DNA from: Taeniopygia guttata
Lineage: Eukaryota > Chordata > Aves > Passeriformes > Estrildidae
DNA length: 64,000 nucleotides
Direction: 5' to 3'
NCBI RefSeq assembly: GCF_048771995.1
Contig: NC_133026.1
Span: 149,939,001 to 150,003,000 of the forward strand
Both the position numbers and the translations under genes were made by a program. Shown in pieces: positions 47,086-57,945 of the stretch. The notes beneath the pieces are model-generated. The model did no database searches and had not been told where the DNA came from. It saw only the letters and a list, made by a program, of their open reading frames with translations. Positions within the stretch are counted from its first letter, which is position 1. Each line of letters begins with the position of its first letter.

Positions 47086-47345
47086 ACCATGGAATGGTTT
47101 GGGTTGGAAGGGACCTTCAAGGTCACCTGGTTCCAAGCTCCCTGAACCTTCCTCTTGACCAGGTTCCTCCAAGCCCTGTCCAACCTGACCTTGGACACTT
47201 CCAGGGATGCGGCAGCCACAGCTTCTCTGGAAAGCCTCACCACCCTCACAGGGAAGCATTTTTTCCTAATATCCAATCTAAACCTACTCCCTTTGAGCTG
47301 ACAGCCACCCCCCCCGTCCAGTCACTCCGTGCCCTCTCCAGCTTT
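47086..47345 (-). repeat. CR1 LINE 3' fragment, reverse
   Basis: 'ccatggaatggtttgggttg', 'ccttggacacttccagggat', 'cagcttctctggaaagcctc' and 'tatccaatctaaacctactc' in reverse order. The 'gccatgggcagggac' block is altered. Confidence 0.92.
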
Positions 47346-48469
47346 CAAGGAGACCATTGGCTGATGATTCCAGCGAGGAGAATAAATCCTGGAACTCAGG
47401 TGACATCTTTCCCCTCTCTTGAAGCCCATTCCAAAAGGTTTCCTGGCTGTCCCATCATCCCTTGGGCTGTATTTTCCTAAGCCAGACCTAGAGCTCAGGA
47501 AGAGCAAAGGCAGATCCCTGTGGCTGAGCTCGTTCTCCAGAGTTAAAACCATCCAACAAAAATTTTGTCTGTCTTATTTAATTAGGGAAAAAGAGAGAAA
47601 TATTTCAGTAATGGCAATACAATGGCTATATATAAACATATAGAAATGTCTGTTAAAGGAAGCAGCTCTCATTCCTAATTAACTGCTGGCTCTCCTGGCT
47701 GGGCTCCAGCTTCCACTGACAGATGGTGATGAACCACTCTCCTCTACCTCCTTTTATTAATGAACTATCCAGGAGAAAATTCTTCCTCCGTGAGATCCAG
47801 AACTGCCCAGAGCCCATGGCCAGCCCTTCCTTGGTTTTCATTAAGCCAGGAATATCTGAACTCTGCTCATTAGTGCCACATTGCTGAAGGCCTCTGGTGC
47901 AATTAAGTCTTCAAATGGCAGCAGATTTCTCTGTAAAAGCTAAATCAGGACTGGCTCGTGATGGGAGATCACAAAAAGTGGGATAAAAGGATGGCTGCAA
48001 AGCCAAATCTCCAGGGAGAATCTCACAGCTCCACCCTAAGCTCCCTGTGCAGAGGAAATGAAGAAAGTTCTTTCTCCCTGTATTGGTTTTTTATCTCAAA
48101 ACTCAGGTGCTGGCATGGAAATGCTCCCTGACTCATTTCCAGGGGACATCCTGCCTGAAATACCTTGAAGATGAGGAAGGCAGACGTTGCCCTGGGATAA
48201 CAGGGACAAGTTATTCCCAAAACAATCTTTTAGATAAGTTTGGAAGGATTGGAGAGGCACATTTGAAGTGAAGCCCTGAGCCCATGCTAGTCAGAACAAC
48301 CCTAGAACTGGAACCAGCATGGCCCTGCCTCTTATCTCCTCCAGAGATGTTTGAGGGAGCAATTATCACCTCCAGAACAACAACATGTCCTGATGTTTAA
48401 TGTTTTTCTGCCCACAGCATGGTTGGATCTGCCCTCCAGCCTTCATGTCATGTTCTGCAGTATTCTGCA
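47346..48469. other. Unrecognised sequence
   Basis: Nothing recognised. Confidence 0.45.
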
Positions 48470-48556
48470 TTCCCCTGCCCACGGTGCAGAGATTGGAATT
48501 GGATGATTCCTCAAGTCCCTTCCAACACAAACCTTTCCATGATTCCATGTTCTCAT
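48470..48556 (+). repeat. CR1 LINE 3' tip
   Basis: 'cccctgcccacggtgcagag', 'caagtcccttccaacacaaa' and 'ttccatgattccatg' identify the end of a CR1. Confidence 0.85.
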
Positions 48557-49972
48557 GTACCAGGAAGGAAAGTACAGCAGGATTTGTTGTGCAGGGGATG
48601 TTGGTCACACAAGGAGATAAATGTGGCAGAGTCCTGGATGTGGTGGAGTGAATTTTGATTTGAACAACAAAGATAAAAAAAAGCCTCAAGTTCAGATCCT
48701 CATCCCTAGCTCAGGAATGTCCAACCACACCACATCACTGTGAGTGTCCTACTCCAAACAGCCGAATTAGGGAACAACATTCCTGCTGCATCTCCTGATA
48801 ATCCCCTGTCAGCACCTCCTTTTCACTTCCTTTTCTCCCATGGTGGTGCAGTTATTGTGAGAAACCCCAGGATCCATGGATTGAGCATCCAGACCCTCAG
48901 TTTTATTCTTGGCTTTGTCATTGACAGCAGTGTGACCTCAGGCAAGTTTTTGCTGCTCTGATCCTCAATGGCCCAACAAATCTAAAGGGATTATTAACAC
49001 TAAATTTGTTTTTCTTGTGTCTCTGCGTCCCACAGGATAATGACCTTACCATTTACCAGCCTACTCCTTCCTCAAGTGCAAGATGTCTTTCCCCTCAAAT
49101 TATCTGTCTTTCCTCTCAAATTATCTCCCCAATTAATACCACAAAGATAACTCCAAGCAGTTTTGCTCTCATCTCTCCTTGTGTTCATGGAGCCTCCTGC
49201 TTCCATTTCACACCGAATTTGGGGGTTCTGTGCCTGAGAGCTCTGCGGTGTTTTCCAGCTGCATCTCATGGTTCCGTAAACAATATTCCTTCCCCTTGTG
49301 AACTAAATTCCCAAAAATGCTTTGGGACAAGTTTTTGATGAATTCTAAATCAGACCAGCTATGATTTCATGACCCTGAACAGCTGACCCATAATTAATAC
49401 TCCTATGAGGAAATTTTTCAGATTGATTGCTTCAGGAGTTGAGGTCACAACAAGTGAGAAGATCTAAGCCCACATAACTTTTTTTCTTTGGAATTATTCC
49501 TCCTTTTCTCTCTATATTGTATATCCTGGCTCTGTTAAGGGTATTCCAGAATCGTTCCCAGATATGTCTCCAGTGGCCCTATTTTCCACTTTTTATTTGC
49601 TCTCTCAATTTTTCCCCAATGGGTTTGAGATGATCCGCATCATGTATTTCATTCAAATTCCAGGAGAATTCAAGGAGAATTGCACTTTTAATTTGCCTAT
49701 CAAACGTGATCTTACTGTACAACACCCATCTAATCCATGGCTTTTGTATATTTGGTAATTCCAGAAATATTTTACCTCAAGATAAAACACATTTGTTCTG
49801 TTTTGATCAGACATGAGGCAGATATTGAGCAGGATGAGTTTTCCACCTGTCCATTCTTAGAGGTTAAACAATAAACATAAAAGAGCAAAAGGCAAAGCAC
49901 AAATAATGGTGAAAAACCCACCTGGATAACTTCCAAATATTCCTGGTTTTACACTTTTTAATAGAAACATCA
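48557..49972. other. Unrecognised sequence with a short tandem pair
   Basis: A 21-bp unit, 'tctttcccctcaaattatct' plus one base, occurs twice in tandem at 49086-49127. A splice-acceptor-like pyrimidine tract ending CAG at 49035 precedes an open frame that I do not recognise and do not call. Confidence 0.4.
49086..49127. repeat. 21-bp tandem duplication
   Basis: Two adjacent copies differ at two positions. Confidence 0.85.
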
Positions 49973-50212
49973 CAGAAGGGTTTGGGTTGGGACACCTTAA
50001 AGATCATCCAGCTCCAATCCCTGCCATGGGCAGGGACACCTTCCACTATCCCAAGTTGCTTCGAGCCTGTCCAACCTGGCCTTGAACATTTCCAGGGATG
50101 GGGCATCCACAATTTCTCTGGGGAGTCTGTTCCAGGATCTCACCACCCTCACAGGGAAGAATTCCTTCCTAATATGCAATCCAGACCTACTCTCAGTTTT
50201 AAGCCAATTTTG
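49973..50212 (-). repeat. CR1 LINE 3' fragment, reverse
   Basis: 'atccctgccatgggcaggga', 'actatcccaagttgctt', 'ggggcatccacaatttctct' and 'aagaattccttcctaatatg' are clear. The extreme 3' tip is decayed. Confidence 0.93.
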
Positions 50213-50504
50213 AACATGTCTATTGAGAGTTTTAATTTTCAGAAGCATTGGCAGGAGCAGCTCTGCCGAAATATTCATAGGGGAACACTTTTCCACAAGG
50301 GAATTGCCTGGATTTACCCTGGAGACTCCCTAGGAAGAGTTTTGCTTATCCAGCTACAAGAAGCAGCAGGCTGGCATTTTCCAACCCGCTCCAGTATCAC
50401 TCCTCATTGCTACACTCAAAGCCCAGTCTCTCTTCTCCCTAAGGGGGGAGTTCCTGGATTTTTTTCCATGTTGAGTCCACCAGGGAAAATTAAATTATTC
50501 ATAA

Positions 50505-50640
50505 AATTGTGTAATTCTTGAGGTTGGAAAAGACTTTTGAGATGATCAAGTCCAACTATCAGCCCAGCGTGGTGTTCACCATCGATGCTATATCCACATC
50601 CAATTGTTTTTTGGACATTCCCAGGGGTGGTGATGGGATG
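50505..50640 (-). repeat. CR1 LINE 3' fragment, reverse
   Basis: 'ttgaggttggaaaagacttt' and 'gatcaagtccaactatcagc' belong to the subgroup with the 'aggtcttttccaacc' 3' end. Confidence 0.85.
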
Positions 50641-50729
50641 AATTCCACAGTGTTTGTGAGAATTTGCTTTCCATCTCTCCTCCCTTCTTGGACACCACCC
50701 ATTTCCTGTGTGACCTCGGCAAGTGCATC

Positions 50730-50861
50730 ACAAATATTGTCCTGGACTGGCAATAATTGGAATGTGAAGGGAGGGAGAAGAGGTTAAATCCATGCACAAA
50801 TATTATCCCGGACTGGCAATAATTGGAATGCAAAGGGAGGGAGAAGAGGTAAAATCCATGC
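50730..50861. repeat. 66-bp tandem duplication, two copies
   Basis: Copies at 50730-50795 and 50796-50861 both begin ACAAATATT and end AAATCCATGC, with about five differences. The purine-rich core 'aagggagggagaagaggt' is in both. Confidence 0.92.
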
Positions 50862-50907
50862 AGAAGGAAAGGGAGAAGGTGGAAACTCACTTACATTTAG
50901 TACAAAA

Positions 50908-50975
50908 ATCATAGAATCAAAACCATTAAGATTGGAAAAGACCTCTGAGATTAACAAGTCTACCTCAGGGTCCCA
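50908..50975 (-). repeat. CR1 LINE 3' tip, reverse
   Basis: 'aatcatagaatcaaaaccat' and 'gattggaaaagacctctgag' mark the reverse tail and 3' end of the same subgroup as at 50505. Confidence 0.87.
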
Positions 50976-51783
50976 GCTCCTACCCAGCTCCTGCCTCTTG
51001 TGTTTCCTTGGACTTCCTCTGGTGAGATCCCTGCTGACTGCATGAAAATAAAATCAGAGGCTGTGTAATCTGGAAAGTGCTTTCCAAATGTTTTTCTGCC
51101 CTGTTGGAGGGTGAGAAAGCTCCCACCCTGTGGGAGCAATCACTGTACATTCAGAAAAGCCTGTGCTGAGAACAGCAATCCCCAAGGAGATTCCAAGGGA
51201 AAACAGGATCTGTGGGAGTGCAATCAGCCACTGCAAAGTGCCTTTTCCTGCAAGATTCAGGCAATTCCTATCAATTCCTTGTGTAAAATTGGTGCTGGAG
51301 AAAACTCAGGGACAGAATTTTCGCTGCAGTGACTTTGCAGGAGGATCTTGGCCACCTGGTGAGTCACAGGACTCATCCCTTCGGGACAAAGATGCTCCTT
51401 CAGGCTTTCCTGCCCTAGCAAGGATGTCCTGGTACCCAATCCATGGGGTCCTGCAGGACCTTCCCACTCTTTCCCACCATCATCCACATGCTCTGCATCC
51501 CAAACCTCTGTGGTCTCTCAACCAGAACCAACTTGATTTTTCAGCTCCATCAGCTCCTCCGCATGAATCAGGGGTGAGGAACAGCTCAGGAGTCTCTCTG
51601 CCATCTGAGAAGACAGATATTTGTCCTGAAGTCCGTGATTTTACATCTCTCAGGGCAATCACAGGGGATTTGTGTGCTGCATTCATTGTCTGTTAATTTT
51701 GGGAACCCTAAAACTGAGATGGGGGAAAAAATCATGCTCATTTTATATAAATGTATCCATACATAAGGCAAAATTACACCACC
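50976..51783. other. Unrecognised sequence
   Basis: A 188-codon frame at 51130-51696 is open but resembles no protein I know and overlaps antisense frames; not called. Confidence 0.45.
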
Positions 51784-51960
51784 ATGGACCAGATGACCTC
51801 CAATGGTCCTTTCCAACCTCATCCATTCTGTGATTCTGTGATTCTGTGATTCTGTGATTCTGTGATTCTGTGATTCTGTGATTCTGTGATTCTGTGGTTC
51901 TGTGATTCTGTGATTCTGTGATTCTGTGGTTCTGTGATTCTGTGATTCTGTGGTTCTGTG
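51784..51960 (+). repeat. CR1 LINE 3' tip with an expanded tail array
   Basis: The CR1 end 'gaccagatgacctccaatgg' and 'cctttccaacctcatcc' leads into 17 tandem copies of the 8-bp tail unit ATTCTGTG (51825-51960). Units 10, 14 and 17 read GTTCTGTG; the others are identical. CR1 normally ends in only a few such units. Confidence 0.95.
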
Positions 51961-53379
51961 ATCAGCCCCCATCTCTCTGGGTCTTGGATCATTCACCCTT
52001 AATTAATACCTACTTTAATTAATACCTTCTGCCTGAAAAGCACAGCACTGGCTCCTACCTCCAAAGCCAAAATGTTTCTGGCTTACACTGATGATTTTTA
52101 GGGGGGATGTTCCAGCTCCAGCTTTAAAAGTCACCTGGGGACTGCAAGAAAAGCAACACAAATAATCTGGGACAAGTTCTGGGCCAAAATTCCTGACAGA
52201 GCCTGAGCTGCTTCTGCTCCAGATCCTTCCAACAGCAGGCATTCCCTTAAGTAAAATCCCCAGAGAGTCCTGGTGAAGAAAAAGTGACCTGGGAACTCAG
52301 GATAAAGTGGGAGAAATTCAAACTATTTTTTCCTCTTTGAGCCACACTCTTATTTTCTCATTCTGACCCAAAGAATTTAAGAGCAGTGGGAATCAGAGTT
52401 GTTCCAGCCATTCCTGTGCTTCAGGAGATCACAGGAAACCTCCAGTCCAGATCTTCAGACCTTTTCACCAGCGGGAGTTAAGAAGATAAATATTTTATAG
52501 ATTTTAGGCTGATCTTTTTACTCAGGGATTTAAGGAATATTTGCCACAAAAAATGCAAGCAAAATTTTCAGTGAAACCAATCCTCCCTGCCCTTCTCCAG
52601 GTGAAGAGAAGACAATAAAAAAATCCTGCCTGGAGAGACATCCACAAACATTAACTACCCAAAAAAAGCAATTCAAACTTTATCCCATTTCTTAACTTTC
52701 TTCTAAATATTTGGCAAACTTGCTGTGTTCCAGACATGGGAAATGTCCACCTGAACAGCACACACAGCTTACTAAACTTGGCTTGTGAAAAATGATGGTG
52801 ACAAGTGAAAAATGCCACACGCTTTGCCAGAAGTAATAATTAAATCCATGATGCAACCCAAATGAGCCCTGGCTGAGAAGGCAAAAAAAAAAAAAAAATT
52901 AAAAAAAAGAAAATTTGGTGGATGGGGAAAAATAGAGACAGAATTTCATAAAGGCTGAACCTTAAAACATTCCCTTGGTCTGATCCTTCCATGAGGTCAT
53001 ATTAATGAGCTGTTTCTTAGGCAGGACAAAAGGTCTAAAACAGAAGGAAAAACAATGGAGGAGCTGTTCCACTTCTTTCTGCTCCATCGTGATGTGGAAA
53101 AGAAAAAAGATCCCCCAAACTTAGGGTTTTCTTAAATTTATCAAGGTTTTCCAACAACTTCAGATCATTGAAATAAAGAACAGTCATCTTTCACTTAAAC
53201 ATAAACATCCAGGGGAGAGAAAGGGAAATTTTCCATAGTTCTGAGTGTCTCCATCAGGAATTCCCACCTCTGAGGTGCTGCACGGAGCAGCTGTTCCTCA
53301 GCAGGTGGGATCTCCAGGACCTTCAGGAATCACAAGTCACTGGTTGGTCTGGAATTGGGGAGGCTTCAGAATGGACACA
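51961..53379. other. Unrecognised sequence
   Basis: An A-rich run with one TT break lies at 52887-52910. No element or exon recognised. Confidence 0.45.
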
Positions 53380-53753
53380 AAAGGACAAAATTCCTCATTG
53401 ATGACCAGTTTTGGGCACCACGGTAATATAAAAAGGATATAATATAAAAAGGATATAAAGATACTACAAATCATTCCAAAGGAGGAACACAAAGATGGTG
53501 ATGGGTCTGGAGGGGAGGGCTGATGAGGAGAGGTTGGGGTTCCTTGGTTTTTTCAGCCTGAGGAAGACTCTGAGGAGGGGCCTCCTCAGGATCTGGAGCT
53601 GTGGGGCTGGGACAAAAAGACTTTTTATGATCTTGGGGTCATTTTTACCACAGAACCCCAAGACTGCATGAAAGGAAGGGCAGGCTCTGATCTCTTCTGT
53701 CTGGTGACAGTGACAGAGCCAGAGGGAATGGCCTCAAGCTGTGTCAGGGGAGG
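53380..53753 (+). repeat. CR1 LINE fragment, left half of a split copy
   Basis: It covers 'aacacaaagatggtgatggg', 'ttttttcagcctgaggaaga' and 'aatggcctcaagctgtgtca' to 'ggggagg'. The copy continues at 54317 after an inserted LTR. Two short tandem AT-rich copies of 'atataaaaaggat' lie inside it at about 53426-53455. Confidence 0.85.
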
Positions 53754-54316
53754 TGTTGGAACCCTGGATGCTGAGAATTTTAGATTTTCTGTGCTGAAAG
53801 GCACTGACCCCCAAGAGAACTCTGCATTTGACCTGAGGCCATGGAGAAGGCTTCCAAATTTGAACAATAGCGCTGGGATTATGGGTGTGGAGTTTGAGTA
53901 GAAATGTGTGCTATCACAGGGTGGAAAACTTAGAGTTTAATGTTTTAGAATACAGTAATATACACAAAGCAAGATGGAGGTTTTAGGGAGGAGACTGGTC
54001 CTTCTTCTTCACTTTCTTCTCCATGGATTTGGGTGGTTTTGTGTAATTTGATAGAAAAGTCCACATTTCAGGCCAGGGGTGGTTGGTTATTGGGTTAAAA
54101 GTAAAAATAATTTAGGTGTCATTCCTTAATTGGACAGTTTATCCTTAAAAGGACTTGTAGAAGGAGAGATGGAGCTCCATTTTTTCATTTGTTAGAGAGA
54201 AGAAGGTTTGTGAGACTGTGACATAAATAAGAACTAATAAACATCTGATTCCAAACAAGAAATAACATCTCACGCATTTAATCCCGACCCCAGCAAAAAG
54301 AAGATAAGACACCACA
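53754..54316 (+). mobile_element. Solo LTR, ERVK-like, inserted in a CR1
   Basis: The element is 563 bp, starts TGTTGGAACCC and ends GACACCACA, giving TG...CA ends. AATAAA lies at 54236-54241, near the 3' end as expected. The flanks GGGAGG (53748-53753) and GGGAGA (54317-54322) match at five of six positions. The CR1 consensus has this hexamer only once here, so it reads as a 6-bp target duplication. No internal region is present. It is younger than the CR1 it interrupts. Confidence 0.82.
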
Positions 54317-54485
54317 GGGAGATTTAGGCAGGATTTTAGGAATAGGTTCTTCCCCCAGAGGGTGGAAAGGCCTTCCCAGGGAATGGTCACAACCCCAAAC
54401 CTGACAGAGCTCAAGAAGTGTTTGCACAAAGTTGTCAGGCACAGGGTGGGATTTTTGGACATCTCCTGGAGATGGAGACTGACCT
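54317..54485 (+). repeat. CR1 LINE fragment, right half of the split copy
   Basis: 'gggagatttaggcaggattt', 'ggttcttcccccagagggtg' and 'acctgacagagctcaagaag' follow directly in CR1 order from the piece that ends at 53753. Confidence 0.87.
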
Positions 54486-54554
54486 GGAGCTAACCTGGAC
54501 AAAGTTTGGACAAGGCCATGTACTCCTAAAGAAAGAGGGATAAAAGAAAATTCC

Positions 54555-54700
54555 TTTGCCATCCATGGAAGTGTTCCAGGACAGGTTGAATGGAGCTTGG
54601 AGCAACCTGGTCTAGTGGAAGGTGTCCCTGCTCATGGCAGGGGGTTGGAACAAGTTGATCTTGAAGATCTCTTCCACCCAAAGCAGTCTCTGATTCCCTG
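54555..54700 (+). repeat. CR1 LINE 3' fragment
   Basis: 'gcttggagcaacctggtcta', 'gtggaaggtgtccctgctca' and a decayed end 'tctcttccacccaaagc'. Confidence 0.92.
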
Positions 54701-54813
54701 AAAACAAAACAAAACAAAACAAAACAAAACAAAACAAAACACAAAAAAACAAACAAAAACAAAAACAAAACCCAAAAACCCAAAAACAAAGTAAAAAAAA
54801 AAAAAAAAAAAAA
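54701..54813. repeat. (AAAAC)n array with poly(A)
   Basis: Eight AAAAC units (54701-54740) grade into irregular A/C units and then about 21 A (54793-54813). It starts exactly where the CR1 tail would be. Confidence 0.93.
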
Positions 54814-55402
54814 CCTAGGGATAAAATATAGCAAATAAATGAATATATAAACCAGAAGATAAGACTTTTAATCCTGGAAAAGGAGGTTTAAAGAATCATA
54901 TTAAAAAAAAAAAAAATCTATGAGTCCAAGTCCCTTTCTTAATTTCTTGCTGAAAATAAGTGAATTTACCTCTTGTTTCCATTTTTTCCCACACAAAAGA
55001 AAGAATGCAAAGGCTTCCTGAGGCTTTATGATGAATTGAATGCAGTTAGAGCAGGCAAGGTATTTACAAGTTGTACTTAATAGAAAAGTTTATCAAAGGC
55101 AGGGTAATTACCAGAGAGTTTGGGGACCTGAAAACAGAGTGTGATTTAAAAAAAAAGGGTAGAAAAAGAAGTAGAGGAGGAAATAAAATAGAATTCACAC
55201 GGTAATATGTAAAAGCAAGCAGGTTGCAAGCTGAACTGGTGCCTCAGCTCTCTTTACACAGAGCAAAGGACGGCCAAGGAAAACAAGAAATACCTGGATT
55301 AGTGGAAATAAATAACTGCCATAAAAGGTCAGGAAGTGTGGAGGGTGTCCCTGTCCATTGTTCAAGGGTGTGTTTCATCAGGGATGCCAGGTGCGGGTGA
55401 GA
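54814..55402. other. Unrecognised AT-rich sequence
   Basis: A runs at 54902-54915 and elsewhere; nothing else recognised. Confidence 0.45.
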
Positions 55403-55545
55403 TCATGGAATAATAAAATTATTTGTGTTGGAAGAAACCTTAAAAACCATCTCATTCCAACCCCTGCCGTGGGCAAGGAACTCTCCACTGGACCAGGTTG
55501 CTCCAAGCCCCACCCAGCCTGTCCTTGAGCACTTCCAAGGGTGGA
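55403..55545 (-). repeat. CR1 LINE 3' fragment, reverse
   Basis: 'atcatggaataataaaatta', 'aacccctgccgtgggcaagg' and 'actggaccaggttgctccaa' in reverse order. Confidence 0.92.
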
Positions 55546-56520
55546 AGTTGGATGAAATCTTTTACTTTCCCTGGGAGACCTCTAAGGAGCAGTGTCAGAA
55601 GGGGCTCATGACCCAGATGGACACTTTGATCCAACTGGGAATGGATGTTCTACCCTTCCCAAGCAGCAGGAGCCCCACAGCCTCCCCAGGTAGTTCCCTC
55701 CTAAGTCTAATCAGTCTGACTGCTAAAAATAACTGCTGCTTATCCACGCTCAAATCATTCCAGTAATTAATAGAAAATTAATTCAAGGCAGGCGGCGATG
55801 CCCCTGAGAGCAAACGACCTTGCTTTGTGCAGGGAAGACAAATTAGCCAAGGTCCATCCAATGTGAGCCATCAGAATGGGAGGAACAGGATGTTCCCAAC
55901 CTCCTGACTGCTTTTATCCACACCAGATTTGTTGATCATAAGGGAGGAACATCTCCCATTACCATCCCTATTATTCCCTGGCTAGCAATTATATCATCCT
56001 TGATATTTTGCTGGGATCCTTGACATTTATTATGATTTCTTTCCTATTTGTTTTCTTTGTTTTCTTCACCTCTGCATGCTGTTCCTACAGTTCCATAAGT
56101 CTTAACCTGGTCCATGGAAATATGGTTAATGCAGCTCCAGCCCTGTCCATCCCTCTGTCCGTCCCCTTGTCTGCCCATGGATCTGACTGGGCATCACCCT
56201 GCCCAAATTCAAGTAAATTAAATGAGGAGAAAGCTCTCAAAGCTCTAGAAATAATCTCATGTTTTGTGAAAATTGGTCAAAAAGAGGAGAAACCTCAAAG
56301 GGTCACACAAAAGCTCCTCAAACACTCTGAGAAGCAGCAGACAGGTGAACAGCAGAAAAATCCATCCTCTGATGATGCCTTTTTGCTCAGAAAAAGAGGA
56401 AGGAATCCTGGGAAGGAGCCCAAAAGCAGGGGAAAAAAACAGAGAACTGGGAGCTAAGAGGATTGAAAGGACAAGCAAATTGGAAATTCAGCTTAATTGA
56501 TTCAGAAAATTTCGGGTGGA
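55546..56520. other. Unrecognised sequence
   Basis: A 149-codon frame at 56008-56457 begins with a hydrophobic stretch and ends in lysine-rich sequence. It has no family resemblance and no splice support; I judge it fortuitous. Confidence 0.4.
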
Positions 56521-57076
56521 GGGAGATGATTCTCCCCCTCTACTCTGCTCTGGTGAGGTCCCACCTGGAATTCTGCATCCACCTCTGGGGTCCAGCAAGA
56601 GAAGGATGTGGAGATGCTGGAGCAAGTCCAGAGGAGGTCATGGAGATGCTCCAAGGGATGGAACCCCTCTGCTCTGGAGCCAGGATGGGAGAGCTGGGAA
56701 TGTCCAGCCTGGAGAAGGGAAGGCTCCAGAGAGATCTCAGAGCCCCCTCCAGTGCCTGAAGGGGCTCCAGGAGAGATGGAGAGGGACCTGGGACAAGGGA
56801 TGGAGGGACAGGACACAGGGAATGGCTTTAAACTGGAATAGCATCAGATTAGATGGAATATTGGGAAAAAAAGTCTTGGCTGTGAGGTTGTTGAAGCCCT
56901 GGAATGGAATTCCCAGAGAAGCTGGGGCTGCCCCTGGATCCCTGGAAGTGTCCAGGACCAGGCTGCATGGGGCATCGGACAACCTGGGATAGCGGAAGGT
57001 GTCCCTGTCCGTGGCAGAGGTTGGAATGAGATGATCACTAAGGTCTGTTCCAACCCAAATCATTCCATGATTCAAT
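56521..57076 (+). repeat. CR1 LINE 3' fragment, about 555 bp
   Basis: It starts within the reverse-transcriptase C-terminal region at 'ctctactctgctctggtgag' and runs through 'tggagaagggaaggctccag', 'gtgtccctgtccgtggcaga' and 'caacccaaatcattccatga'. It is close in length and subgroup to the copy at 10440-10950. Confidence 0.94.
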
Positions 57077-57673
57077 GAAAATTTCACCCCTTTGGCTGCC
57101 CAGGCTGCAGAGACTGTAAATCCATCTCCTCCATTTCCCTCATATCAGGTCTGTTTAATCCTAGGCACATTCCAGGCCAACCTCAGGCATCCCACTTTTT
57201 TCTGGAGAGACTGACAAGGCAGCTGTTAGCTCCATGCTCAGTGCTGGCTGTGCTATCAATTCCAAAACCTTTGGGCTCGGGATCTGTGCCACCTTGGAAA
57301 AGGTCATGTCTGAGCAGGAAGTGCAATTTGTAAAGGTCAGGCAGGGGAAGGGATCCTTGACTCCTGCCTGGGCAGCTGAACGAGGTGATTTCATTCCAGT
57401 ATCGAAATCAAAAGTGGAATTGCTGGGAGCATCTTCGAATCACACAATAGGATTTGGGTTTTCCTTTTATGTTTCCATTTATTGTTAAGAATCTGACAAA
57501 ACACAACCATCTTCAAGGTGGTGCCTATTTAGTAGCCAAGCTCCTGTAAATCATTAAAGATTTAGCCAAAAAAGTGGAACTGGAAATCCAATTTATTTAA
57601 TCAAATTCAGGTTTGGCCTTAGGACACGCTGGGCAATGCCCCAAGCTCTTCTGGCCAGGCTTCCCCTGGGCAT
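57077..57673. other. Unrecognised sequence
   Basis: Nothing recognised. Confidence 0.45.
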
Positions 57674-57945
57674 ATTATGGAATCTTGGAATGGTTTGGAT
57701 TGGAAAGGATCTTCAAGTTCATCTCATCCCAACCCTCCTGCCACGGGCATCTTCCACTATCTCAGGTTGATCCAAGCCCCATCCAACCTGGTCCTGGACA
57801 TTTCCAGGGATGGGGAAACCACATCTTCTCTGGGCAAGCTGTGCCAGGGCCTCCCCACCCTCAGAGGGAAGAATTCCTTCCCAATATTCTATTTAAGTCT
57901 GCCCTTTATCGGGGCAGCCTTGAAGCCATTCCCCCTTGCACTTTC
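57674..57945 (-). repeat. CR1 LINE 3' fragment, reverse
   Basis: 'atggaatcttggaatggttt', 'gccccatccaacctggtcct', 'gctgtgccagggcctcccca' and 'gccattcccccttgca' in reverse order. Confidence 0.94.

Noticed and set aside
51130-51696. 188-codon open frame
   Set aside because: Open frame only; overlapping antisense frames and low-complexity flanks argue for chance.
51825-51960. Regular repeat array resembling a CRISPR
   Set aside because: The units are 8 bp with no spacers and are a CR1 tail; the sequence is eukaryotic.
51586-51996. Open frame of 136 codons with NHRITESQ repeats
   Set aside because: The repeats are the CR1 tail octamer read in reverse.
56008-56457. 149-codon frame starting with a hydrophobic segment, like a secreted protein
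   Set aside because: No promoter or splice signals, an unusual lysine-rich end, and no family resemblance.
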